NCBI GenBank assembly: GCA_017456055.1
Contig: JAFTKC010000006.1
Span: 62,001 to 126,000, forward strand
Source of the DNA: Clostridia bacterium
GTDB taxonomy: Bacteria > Bacillota > Clostridia > Christensenellales > Borkfalkiaceae
Direction of reading: 5' to 3'
DNA length: 64,000 bases
Both the position numbers and the translations under genes were made by a program. Positions 15,595 through 22,337 of this stretch are shown piece by piece; the first letter of the stretch is position 1, and each line of letters starts with the position of its first letter. The notes under the pieces were generated by a model. The model was not told the DNA's origin, did no database searches, and was given only the letters and a program-made list of their open reading frames with translations.

Positions 15595-16434
15595 GTGAAT
15601 TTACTATCTTTGGTGGTTATGAAAGATTATTTTGGCAAGGATTTTTCCTTTTTAAAAAACAAAAAACTTTGGCTTTTTGATATGGACGGAACTATTTATT
15701 TAGGCGATAAACTCTTTGACGGCGTTAAAGAGTTCTTTTCTGGTCTTAAAGATAACGGAGTTAACTTCGCTTTTATCACCAACAATTCTTCTAAGGGTAA
15801 AAAGGACTATTTAAGTAAGATTTTAGGTTTTTCTATCGACGCTACTGAAGATAATTTTTACACCTCGGTAGACGCGTCTATTCAAATTCTAAAAAAAGAG
15901 TTTAATAACTCTTTAGTTTACGCACAGGGGACTAAATCTTTTGTTAAAAATTTAGTTGACGGCGGACTTAACATGACGACGGAATATAACGATAATGCAA
16001 AGTGCGTTATCGTTGGTTTTGATACCGAACTTAACTTTGAAAAACTCACCACCACTTGTAAAATGCTACTAAAAGATATTCCGTATTACGCAACCAATCC
16101 CGATTGGGTTTGCCCAACCGAGTTCGGCTACGTACCCGATTGTGGTTCAATGTGTTTTGGGCTAGAAAAGGCAACGGGAAGAAAGCCTATATTTATAGGT
16201 AAACCAAACGGCTTTATGATAGAAAAAGCCATAGAAAAGTTTGGGCTAAATAAAGAAGATGCAGTAGTTATCGGCGATAGAATTTACACTGATATAGCAA
16301 GTGGGGTAAACGCAGGAGTCGACACGATTTTAGTTCTTAGTGGGGAGTGCACCATTAAAGATTATGAAGAAAGTGAGATTAAACCACGCTTAGTTATCAG
16401 CGAAGTAAACGAGTTAAATAATTTATTTAAATAA
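15595..16434 (+). CDS. HAD-IIA sugar-phosphate/nucleotide phosphatase (NagD/AraL-like)
   Basis: 279 residues from GTG 15595, or 271 from ATG 15619. HAD motif I is LWLFDMDGTIYLGD, motif II is the ITNNSS segment, and motif III/IV is a Lys before FGLNKEDAVVIGDRIYTDI. The cap between motifs II and III (about 95-205) is the C2a type of class IIA. These enzymes dephosphorylate small phosphosugars or nucleotides in a Mg2+-dependent way. Start is uncertain: no SD precedes the GTG, which falls on the predicted transcription start, and GGTGG lies too close to the ATG. A leaderless message is possible. Confidence 0.9.
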   Translation: MNLLSLVVMKDYFGKDFSFLKNKKLWLFDMDGTIYLGDKLFDGVKEFFSGLKDNGVNFAFITNNSSKGKKDYLSKILGFSIDATEDNFYTSVDASIQILKKEFNNSLVYAQGTKSFVKNLVDGGLNMTTEYNDNAKCVIVGFDTELNFEKLTTTCKMLLKDIPYYATNPDWVCPTEFGYVPDCGSMCFGLEKATGRKPIFIGKPNGFMIEKAIEKFGLNKEDAVVIGDRIYTDIASGVNAGVDTILVLSGECTIKDYEESEIKPRLVISEVNELNNLFK

Positions 16435-16479
16435 AATATAAAAAATTACACAAAAAAAGTAAAAGGGGCTGTTTTTTTG

Positions 16480-16508
16480 TTGACAAAAAATCAGCTAAAA
16501 TATATAAT
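16480..16508 (+). promoter_or_regulatory. rpsU promoter
   Basis: TTGACA (16480-16485), 17 bases, TATAAT (16503-16508). The leader (about 16515-16565) opens with a small inverted repeat, GCTTAA/TTTAAGC, and ends with the strong SD AAGGAGGG. Confidence 0.85.
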
Positions 16509-16565
16509 CTAAATGCTTAAGAGTTTTAAGCGACTAACCGTCATAGGACAAAGGAGGGTTGAAAA

Positions 16566-16745
16566 ATGAGTACTGTTAGAGTTGGCGAAAACGAAAATCT
16601 TGATAGCGCTTTAAGAAGATTTAAGAGAAAATGCTCCCGTGATGGCATTATCGGCGATTTACGTAAGAAAGAATTCTACGAAAGCCCTTCACTTAAGAGA
16701 AAGAAAAAATCAGAAGCAGCAAGAAAACGTAGCATTAAAGGCTAA
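16566..16745 (+). CDS. rpsU: 30S ribosomal protein bS21
   Basis: 59 residues, too short for many gene finders. It starts [20 protein letters not shown] and continues with the bS21 hallmark [20 protein letters not shown] and a Lys/Arg-rich tail. bS21 binds near the anti-SD end of 16S rRNA on the 30S platform and takes part in initiation. The SD (AAGGAGGG at 16551-16558) is one of the best in the window. A dedicated promoter and terminator make it a single-gene unit. In many Bacillota yqeY follows rpsU; here the next gene is a different, unrecognised one. Confidence 0.97.
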   Translation: MSTVRVGENENLDSALRRFKRKCSRDGIIGDLRKKEFYESPSLKRKKKSEAARKRSIKG

Positions 16746-16749
16746 AGAT

Positions 16750-16787
16750 AAAACCTACCGAAGATATATATCGGTAGGTTTTCTTTT
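16750..16787 (+). terminator. rpsU terminator
   Basis: AAAACCTACCGA / TCGGTAGGTTTT, a nine-base loop and a T-rich tail. Confidence 0.9.
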
Positions 16788-16800
16788 TACCTTAAAAATA

Positions 16801-16829
16801 TTGACGTAATTTGTCGAACTTTGTATAAT
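16801..16829 (+). promoter_or_regulatory. promoter of the 16853 gene
   Basis: TTGACG (16801-16806), 17 bases, TATAAT (16824-16829). AGGGG at 16841-16845 is the ribosome site. Confidence 0.8.
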
Positions 16830-16852
16830 TTTGTAATCCTAGGGGAATTTTT

Positions 16853-17254
16853 ATGGAAGATCAAGTAAAATCACTTAAACAATATGCAAAAGAGGCTAAA
16901 AAACGCCTAAAAGAAGGCTTTTGGCAAAAGTGCTCTAAAAACCTTCAAGAAGAAATTACTAGAGCCGAAAAAGCGGGTATTCCCGCTTCTAAGGTTAGAG
17001 ATTACTACGCAAAAAAAGTCAGCGATAATATTAAGAGGGAAAACGACGACGGGGAAGACTTTTACTTAAAAGTAAAGGGGCTTTTAGATAGCGAAGGGGA
17101 AGTTCCCGACGCTTTGGGTAGGCTAACTGATAAAGAGTATTTTGATAGCCTTTCATACGACGAAAAACAAAGGTATACTCTAAGCCTTTCGGAAAATTAT
17201 CTAAAGGCAGTAGAGAGATATAAAAGGGAAAAGGCCTTTGAAATTAACGCTTAA
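16853..17254 (+). CDS. soluble helical protein of unknown function
   Basis: 133 residues, rich in Lys, Glu and Tyr, predicted all-helical and cytoplasmic. The N-terminal half (about 1-65) looks like a basic helical hairpin (KEAKKRLKEGFWQKCSK, EEITRAEKAGIPASKVRDYY). The C-terminal half contains YFDSLSYDEKQRYTLSLSENYLKAVERY. It is not YqeY, which often follows rpsU. It has its own promoter and a fair SD. I do not recognise the family. Confidence 0.75.
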   Translation: MEDQVKSLKQYAKEAKKRLKEGFWQKCSKNLQEEITRAEKAGIPASKVRDYYAKKVSDNIKRENDDGEDFYLKVKGLLDSEGEVPDALGRLTDKEYFDSLSYDEKQRYTLSLSENYLKAVERYKREKAFEINA

Positions 17255-17267
17255 AATATAGTTGGCG

Positions 17268-17296
17268 TTGACAAAATGCAATGTCTAGCGTATAAT
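17268..17296 (+). promoter_or_regulatory. nitroreductase promoter
   Basis: TTGACA (17268-17273), 17 bases, TATAAT (17291-17296). Confidence 0.85.
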
Positions 17297-17328
17297 TATA
17301 TATAAAAATAATTTGGTTGGGGGTTTTT

Positions 17329-17862
17329 ATGGTTTTTGATTTTATCGAACTAGTAAAAAGTAGGCAGGCTTGTAGAGATTTTAACGATTTGCCTTTAGAA
17401 AAGGAATTGGTAGAAAAAATCGTAGAAGTGGCTAGACTTACGCCTTCTGCTTGCAATAGTCAGCCGTGGAAAATGTACTGCGTGACAAGTGATGAGAAAG
17501 TAGAAAAGGTTAGAGACGCGCTCACTTGCGACGGCAGAAATTTATACCTTAAAAAAGCCAAGGCTTTTATTGTTTTAGGTGAAAAAGCAACCACATTAAA
17601 AGAGGACGTTCTTAAAAAATTCTCTATAGATTATTTTGTTAAATACGATATAGGGGAACTTATCGCCTACATAACCCTAACTGCAAAATCGCTAGGTGTA
17701 GAAAGCCTAATCGTCGGTTGGCTTGACCACGAAAAACTTAAAAAAGTTATTGATTTTAGCGAGGGGGAAGATTGCTCTATCGTCATAGCGCTAGGTTATT
17801 CAAATTCGCCACTTAGAGATAAGAATAGAAGAAAAGAAAGTGAAGTTATAGAATTTATCTAA
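17329..17862 (+). CDS. nitroreductase-family FMN protein
   Basis: 177 residues from the ATG at 17329, with GGGGG at 17319-17323. A TTG four codons earlier overlaps that SD. The fold signature is present: SRQACRDFNDLPL (FMN phosphate contact), TPSACNSQPWKMYCV (typical PSxxNxQPW) and the C-terminal VIALGYSNSPLRDKNRR. The family uses NAD(P)H to reduce nitro compounds, quinones or flavins through bound FMN. It is shorter than NfsB and close to the small clostridial members. The substrate cannot be inferred. Single gene ending at a bidirectional terminator. Confidence 0.9.
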   Translation: MVFDFIELVKSRQACRDFNDLPLEKELVEKIVEVARLTPSACNSQPWKMYCVTSDEKVEKVRDALTCDGRNLYLKKAKAFIVLGEKATTLKEDVLKKFSIDYFVKYDIGELIAYITLTAKSLGVESLIVGWLDHEKLKKVIDFSEGEDCSIVIALGYSNSPLRDKNRRKESEVIEFI

Positions 17863-17879
17863 AAGTTAATTTTTAATAA

Positions 17880-17915
17880 AAAACTCGACTTGTTTTATAA
17901 GTCGAGTTTTTTTCT
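17880..17915. terminator. bidirectional terminator
   Basis: AAAACTCGACTT / AAGTCGAGTTTT with flanking A and T tracts, between the nitroreductase gene and the opposing XRE gene. Confidence 0.9.
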
Positions 17916-17920
17916 TTTTT

Positions 17921-18130
17921 TTAATATTCCGTTAGACACAAAATATAATCTACAGAAAGCTTAAAGTGCTCTGCCATTAAAATTAGTATTTCAGTAGACG
18001 GCAAACTTTTTCCAGTTTCCCACAAAGATATAGTGTCTTGAGAAACGGAAAGCAGTTTTCCAAATTCATATTGAGATAATTTGTTTTCTAGCCTTATCTC
18101 TTTTATTCTTTTTCCTATCTTATTTCTCAT
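17921..18130 (-). CDS. XRE-family HTH repressor (module 1)
   Basis: 69 residues, a single Cro/CI-type helix-turn-helix domain. It opens KRIKEIRLENKLSQYEFGKL, and the turn and recognition helix are SVSQDTISLWETGKSLPS; the C-terminus is LSVDYILCLTEY. No dimerisation or sensor domain is present. The gene starts 11 bases from operator copy O1 (18141-18157) with no SD. A TAAAAT on this strand at 18142-18137 predicts a transcript starting at the ATG itself, so it is probably leaderless and autoregulated. Divergent from the genes at 18226 and 18583. The paralogue at 26711 is arranged the same way. Confidence 0.9.
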   Translation of the reverse strand: MRNKIGKRIKEIRLENKLSQYEFGKLLSVSQDTISLWETGKSLPSTEILILMAEHFKLSVDYILCLTEY

Positions 18131-18140
18131 ACTATTATTT

Positions 18141-18192
18141 TACGAGAATATTTCGTAAAATACTTGACATACGAGAAATTCTCGTATAAAAT
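18141..18192 (+). promoter_or_regulatory. XRE module 1: promoter with two 17-bp operators
   Basis: O1 is TACGAGAATATTTCGTA (18141-18157). O2 is the perfect palindrome TACGAGAAATTCTCGTA (18170-18186). TTGACA is at 18164-18169 and TAAAAT at 18187-18192, so O2 is exactly the 17-bp spacer. The gap between O1 and O2 is 12 bp. Bound repressor would block polymerase directly, and O1 would cover the repressor's own promoter. Confidence 0.85.
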
Positions 18193-18225
18193 GTTAGTAA
18201 ATGTTTTAAAAAAGGAGAAAATTGT

Positions 18226-18573
18226 ATGAAATTAAATTGGGATATTAAAGGTATTAAAGAGTTGACACACGTTGATAAAAAGTATGGCGCAAAACTAATT
18301 ATGCGTGAAAGCGAGGGAATACTTGTTTCGCTTTTTAATTCAGGCGAAGTGCAAATAGATCGTTCTAAAGCAAAAAAGGTTTTGGTTTGTGAGCCAAAAT
18401 TACTTAAGAAAGGTTTATTTGCTTTTATGAGCGAAAATGAAGAGCCTTTGTCTCAACCTGCTGGTGAGTTGAATATTCCACTAGTTTTTGAGTTCTCTAA
18501 AAGAGATTCAGATACCTTTTATCTTATGTATTCTGTTTTAAAAGACAATGGATTTGAAATGTTGTTTGAGTAG
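18226..18573 (+). CDS. protein of unknown function, target of XRE module 1
   Basis: 115 residues, mixed alpha/beta, soluble, with no Cys pairs in zinc-binding spacing. It opens MKLNWDIKGIKELTHVDKKY and has an alternating strand pattern to about residue 60. It begins 40 bases after O2 and is followed 9 bases later by the membrane protein at 18583. SD AAAGGAG. No family recognised; a small PH-like or regulatory fold is possible but is a guess. Confidence 0.65.
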   Translation: MKLNWDIKGIKELTHVDKKYGAKLIMRESEGILVSLFNSGEVQIDRSKAKKVLVCEPKLLKKGLFAFMSENEEPLSQPAGELNIPLVFEFSKRDSDTFYLMYSVLKDNGFEMLFE

Positions 18574-18582
18574 GTTAATAAA

Positions 18583-19590
18583 ATGAAAAAAGAATTTAAG
18601 ATAAAAAATTGGTTTCACGTAAACTTAAGAGCAGGATTGTTGAGTTTATTGTATTATGTAATAAATTATGGCCTTATGCTTGGGCTTAGTTTTTTGTGCG
18701 TAAGATTTCTGCCTCAATACGCTGATATCGGCAAATGGGTTATAGTTGGTTTTTGGGGTGTAGTTAACGTTTTAATTATTCTTGCCTATATTTTAACTAT
18801 GGTTTGGGGTGAAGAAACAGTTGATTTTTCTAGTCAAAAAATTAGTGTAGATATGGACGCAAAAGAATTAGACGGAGTGACCTACAAAGAGGCTATGCAA
18901 CTCGTTGCTAAAGTAAAAAGAAAAGGGCGTTTTTTGACTTTGATTAACATTTTTGTTAGTTTTATTCCTTTTTATCTATTGATTGTAGGTGGCTATATCT
19001 TTATGAGCAATGCTATTAGTTTATTTGACTGGGCAGTTCTAATCGAGACTGCATTAAATTTGGAATTATATCTATTACTAGGTGTTAATATTATCTATTT
19101 AATAGTGCTTTGTATTCTTCAAAGTACGCCTATTTATGCTCCACTAGGTCAACACGACGTAGAAAACGCGACAAGACGTTATTGTTGGAAGGAGTGTAAA
19201 ATCTGTGGAGGATTAGTCACTCGTGAAATTGTATCAATAGACGTTGAAAGAGAAAGTAAGGACGTAAAGGTGAGTGACGCATATACCGATTACAATCATA
19301 AGTTGGAAACGTACGTTATTGACGGAGAAAGGATAAACGTTTATGGTGCTAAAAAAATTGATGCAAAATATAAGACTGAAACTAAAGTGTACTATATGAC
19401 TCAAACTATTGCTACTTGCAGGAAATGTGGTAATACGTATAATGAAAAGGGAAATTTAGAAGATGCTGGATATAGAAAATTTTATAGCCCCGATGGAAAC
19501 CTTATAAAAGTTAATGATCCAAAAGAGAAAGAAAGGGAAAGAAGAAAACAAGAAGAATTAAAAGAGAAAAATAGAAGAAGATCTATATAA
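18583..19590 (+). CDS. membrane protein with C-terminal zinc ribbon, unknown function
   Basis: 335 residues. Four hydrophobic segments (about 17-42, 50-72, 110-135 and 150-183) form the membrane part. The cytoplasmic C-terminal half has two Cys pairs of zinc-knuckle type, KECKICGGLV and ATCRKCGNTY, about 78 residues apart, then a charged tail. Paired CxxC knuckles suggest one zinc site stabilising a beta domain. It is the second gene behind the XRE-controlled promoter. The other XRE module also drives a zinc-ribbon gene. Function unknown; Zn and membrane features are directly visible. Confidence 0.7.
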   Translation: MKKEFKIKNWFHVNLRAGLLSLLYYVINYGLMLGLSFLCVRFLPQYADIGKWVIVGFWGVVNVLIILAYILTMVWGEETVDFSSQKISVDMDAKELDGVTYKEAMQLVAKVKRKGRFLTLINIFVSFIPFYLLIVGGYIFMSNAISLFDWAVLIETALNLELYLLLGVNIIYLIVLCILQSTPIYAPLGQHDVENATRRYCWKECKICGGLVTREIVSIDVERESKDVKVSDAYTDYNHKLETYVIDGERINVYGAKKIDAKYKTETKVYYMTQTIATCRKCGNTYNEKGNLEDAGYRKFYSPDGNLIKVNDPKEKERERRKQEELKEKNRRRSI

Positions 19591-19591
19591 G

Positions 19592-19622
19592 AAAAAAGCC
19601 TATCGACAGATAGGCTTTTTTG
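19592..19622 (+). terminator. intrinsic terminator
   Basis: AAAAAGCCTATC GACA GATAGGCTTTTT, with T residues following. Confidence 0.88.
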
Positions 19623-19637
19623 TGTTTAAAGAGAAAA

Positions 19638-20000
19638 TCAGACGTTGTTTTTTAGTAGGTTTGAAAAACCTAGGCTTATTAGTAAGGCATCGTTCACTTT
19701 GCTCATGGTGATGGGGGAGAGTTCGCCTATCTTTTCTTTAAGTCGGCGTTTGTCTAGCGTGCGTATTTGTTCTAGCAAAATTACTGAGTCTTTTACTAAT
19801 CCAAACTGATTGGCGCGAAGTTCGATATGAGTCGGCAACTTGGCTTTGTTAAGTTGACTCGTTATCGCTGCCGCGATTATCGTAGGGCTGTATTTGTTTC
19901 CCGTATCGTTTTGAACTATCAATATAGGTCTTAATCCACCTTGCTCACTGCCAACTACGGGACTTAAGTCGGCGTAATACAATTCTCCTCTTTTTACCAT
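19638..20000 (-). CDS. mazF: MazF/PemK-type mRNA interferase toxin, without visible antitoxin
   Basis: 120 residues, typical for clostridial MazF/EndoA. It opens [21 protein letters not shown]; this segment carries the family GELYYADL and GSEQGG motifs. [26 protein letters not shown] (with the conserved Thr and Gln) follows, and [11 protein letters not shown] forms the C-terminal helix. MazF cleaves mRNA at short specific sequences; a MazE partner normally precedes it. Here the 330 bases upstream on the same strand hold no open frame of antitoxin size. SD GGAGAG is present, and a TATAAT on the minus strand lies near 20027. Confidence 0.94.
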   Translation of the reverse strand: MVKRGELYYADLSPVVGSEQGGLRPILIVQNDTGNKYSPTIIAAAITSQLNKAKLPTHIELRANQFGLVKDSVILLEQIRTLDKRRLKEKIGELSPITMSKVNDALLISLGFSNLLKNNV

Positions 20001-20325
20001 GGTCTCTCCGTGTCACTAGTAGCACTATATTATACGCTTTTTTTTAGTTTTTTGCTACTCGCTTATTGGTTATTCCCATATTGCAATTCTTTATTCAAAC
20101 ACCCAATTATTTGCTATTATAATTATAGATTTTATTATCTTTATCAACCGCTTGACCTTTTTTCTATTATTTGCTAAAATGTATTAGCATTAATTGTTTG
20201 GTGAATATGTCGAGATAATCTTGGGGCGTTCGCAATTTTCAATCGCTCGGCAAAACGAGTTTTCTTTAACGTGAAACTTAGTTCACTACACTAGCCATTT
20301 TAGTAATAAAAACTTAATATTCTTT
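20001..20325. other. intergenic region upstream of mazF and tRNA-Arg
   Basis: About 325 bases with no gene. It holds the presumed mazF promoter (left end) and a plus-strand promoter candidate: TTGACC at 20152-20157, 17 bases, TAAAAT at 20175-20180. The latter points toward tRNA-Arg, about 140 bases away. Small hairpins occur, for example GTGAA/TTCAC near 20272. No antitoxin frame seen. Confidence 0.5.
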
Positions 20326-20400
20326 GCTTCCTTAGTTAAATGGATATAACAAGCCCCTCCTAAGGGCTAGTTGTGGGTTCGATTCCCGCAGGGAGTACCA
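20326..20400 (+). tRNA. tRNA-Arg (anticodon CCU)
   Basis: 75 bases. Acceptor GCTTCCT pairs with AGGGAGT (two wobble pairs). D arm GTTA/TAAC. Anticodon stem AGCCC/GGGCT with loop CTCCTAA (anticodon CCT). T arm GTGGG/CCCGC with TTCGATT. CCA is encoded. It is followed immediately by a terminator and then by a broken tyrosine integrase gene, consistent with use as an integration site in the past. Confidence 0.95.
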
Positions 20401-20402
20401 AT

Positions 20403-20436
20403 AAAGCCACAAAATATTGTGGTTTTATTTATTTTT
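20403..20436 (+). terminator. tRNA-Arg terminator
   Basis: AAAGCCACAA / TTGTGGTTTT with one G-U pair, followed by a T-rich stretch. Confidence 0.8.
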
Positions 20437-20506
20437 AACACAAAATATAGAAATTTTTGGAATAATTTTGAACTATTCCACTATATCCACCCAAAGAGAA
20501 AAAAAT

Positions 20507-20540
20507 GGATACCCACAATTAAGTGGTTATCCCTTTTTTT
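20507..20540. terminator. hairpin with T run downstream of the integrase remnant
   Basis: GGATACCCAC / GTGGTTATCC, one mismatch, followed by seven T residues on the plus strand and a T run on the other strand too. Confidence 0.75.
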
Positions 20541-20544
20541 ATTT

Positions 20545-21060
20545 CTAAAATAGGTTATTTAGTGCATTTAACGCCTTTTCTTGCGTGTCGGGGATAAAGT
20601 GGCTATAAACTTGTAGCGTTATCGTTGAATCGCTGTGTCCATATACTTGCTAACCGTTTGTAAAGGAACGTTTTGCGATAACAGCAAACTGCAGTAAGTA
20701 TGTCTTAAACCGTGACAGCAAACGTGCTTAAAACCTTTATCTTCTTGAAACTTTTTAAGCCAACTGCTAACCGTATGTGGATATATAGGCTCTCGGCAAA
20801 TATTAACGGCGAGATAATATTCATCCACGTTGTTATCAAAATCATCGTCAATGGCTCTAAACCACTCACGGTATTCCTTCAAATCGTCAATTAAAGGCGT
20901 CGGAAGGGGTATATCTCGCATGGAAGTCTTTGTCTTGGGTTCTTTCTCATAGATTCCATAACCTTTCGCTACAAGCCGATTTCTGCGAATATGTACTACT
21001 TGTTTGTCAAAATCAATGTCCGACCAACGAAGTCCGTTAAGTTCGCCTGCACGCACGGCT
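20545..21060 (-). pseudogene. tyrosine integrase remnant (N-terminus lost, one-base frameshift)
   Basis: The catalytic half of a phage/ICE-type tyrosine recombinase. The first catalytic Arg is in VRAGELNGLRWSDID at the right-hand end and the H-x-x-R box is HGLRHTYC. The frame then reads VSKYMDTAIQR and stops at 20619. Inserting one G after ATG near 20638 restores VSKYMGHSDSTITLQVYSHF, including the GH motif and the nucleophilic Tyr, down to a TAG at 20547-20545. At 21060 the alignment ends abruptly and oxidoreductase sequence begins. The SAM-like and arm-binding N-terminus, usually about 180-200 residues, is missing. Clearly non-functional, and adjacent to tRNA-Arg. Confidence 0.9.
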
Positions 21061-21887
21061 CAAAAGTACGTTAACGTAAAAGGCTATATGCCTGGCAAGG
21101 AAGTGGTGATACTAGGCTCTGGGGATATAGGACTATAATGGCTAGAAGAATGACGCTAGAGGGTGCAAAAGTTAAAGCAGTTTGCGAAATAATGCCATAT
21201 TCTAGTGGGCTAAAACGCAACGTCGTTCAATGCCTAAACGACTTTGATATTCCACTATATTTAAGCCATACTATAACCAAAATACACGGAAAAGATAGAG
21301 TGAGTGGGGTGACGATAAGCAAGGTAGACCAAAACAAACGTCCTATACCAAACACCGATTTATATTTTGATTGTGATACGATACTATTTTCGGTGGGGTT
21401 AATTCCTGAAAACGAACTCAGTATAGATTTAGGCGTTCCCCTTTCGCAAAAAACAAAAGGCGCTATCGTTTATCAAGATAGGCAAACGTTAGTAGAGGGA
21501 GTTTTCGCTTGCGGAAACGTGTTGCACGTTCACGATTTAGTAGACTTCGTTTTAGAAGAAGCCTCTCTTGCAGGAGAAAGTGCATCTAATTACGTTAAGT
21601 ATGGAGCAATTGCTCGCAATTCTATAGATTGTGTAAACGGCAAAAATATCGGCTACGTTTTACCACAAAAGATTGATAAAAATATTTCTGGCGACGTGAA
21701 AGTGTATTTTAGGGTGACTAATGAATTTAGAAATAGTAAAATCGTATGTGAAAATAACGGGCGTGTTATAAAAGAAAAAACCAAAAAAGTTGCGTTGCCA
21801 GGTGAAATGGAATATATGATTTTAACCGAAAAAGACTTAAAATCGGTTGATGGAGAAATAAGTTTTTCGTTGGAGGAAAGGGGATGA
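21061..21887 (+). pseudogene. FAD/NAD-dependent oxidoreductase remnant (GlpA-operon type; N-terminus lost, frameshift)
   Basis: The middle and C-terminal parts of a pyridine-nucleotide-disulphide-type oxidoreductase. From 21064 the sequence reads KYVNVKGYMPGKEVVILG then GSGDIGL, an NAD-binding GxGxxG. It hits a stop at 21136 and resumes one base out of frame as MARRMTLEGAKVKAV. The rest is intact to FACGNVLHVHDLVDF and the C-terminal domain. The FAD-binding N-terminus (about 150 residues) is absent. Such proteins work with a GlpA-like dehydrogenase and a DUF1667 protein. The 248 codons from ATG 21138 lack the FAD site, so a working enzyme is unlikely. Confidence 0.85.
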
Positions 21888-22228
21888 AAAGAGTGAGATT
21901 AATTTGTGTGGAGTGCCCTTTGGGGTGCGATATAACCGTTCTATTAAACGAGAAAGTCGTTAGTGTTGAGGGGAATAGTTGCCCTAGAGGAAAAGTGTAC
22001 GCAGAGAGCGAAGTGATTTGTCCTAAAAGGGTGCTAACTACTACCGTAAAAACGATTGATGGCAGAGGTTTACCCGTTAAAACGGATAAACCTATTCCAA
22101 AATCCCAGATGATTGACTTAATGAAAAAAATAAATAAGATAATGGTAAATACACCTATAAAAATGGGTGAGATAATAGTTAAAAACTTAGTAGACGGAGT
22201 AAATTTAGTTGCCACGGACGCTCGCTAG
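21884..22228 (+). CDS. DUF1667 protein, orphan third member of a GlpA-type operon
   Basis: 114 residues, near the family's usual 115-125. It opens with the Cys-rich block LICVECPLGCDITV and then VEGNSCPRGKVYAESEV; a fourth Cys lies in VICPKRVLTTTV. The family typically follows an LhgO/GlpA-like FAD dehydrogenase and the oxidoreductase type that is broken just upstream. The Cys residues may bind a metal or Fe-S cluster. Its start overlaps the upstream stop (ATGA). With one partner broken and the dehydrogenase absent, the gene is probably a leftover, although its own frame is intact. Confidence 0.85.
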   Translation: MKRVRLICVECPLGCDITVLLNEKVVSVEGNSCPRGKVYAESEVICPKRVLTTTVKTIDGRGLPVKTDKPIPKSQMIDLMKKINKIMVNTPIKMGEIIVKNLVDGVNLVATDAR

Positions 22229-22281
22229 ACATTAATAGTGAGTAAAAGATTTATTTTTACTAAAATAAAAAGTTAAAAAGG

Positions 22282-22310
22282 TTGATTAAATTAAGGTGAA
22301 GTGATAAAAT
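22282..22310 (+). promoter_or_regulatory. promoter of the aldolase operon
   Basis: TTGATT (22282-22287), 17 bases, TAAAAT (22305-22310). AGGAG follows at about 22327. Confidence 0.65.
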
Positions 22311-22337
22311 AAAGAAAAGTCAAATAGGAGAATAGTA

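Noticed and set aside
20371..20553. 60-codon plus-strand frame starting in tRNA-Arg
   Set aside because: It begins inside the tRNA and crosses two terminators.
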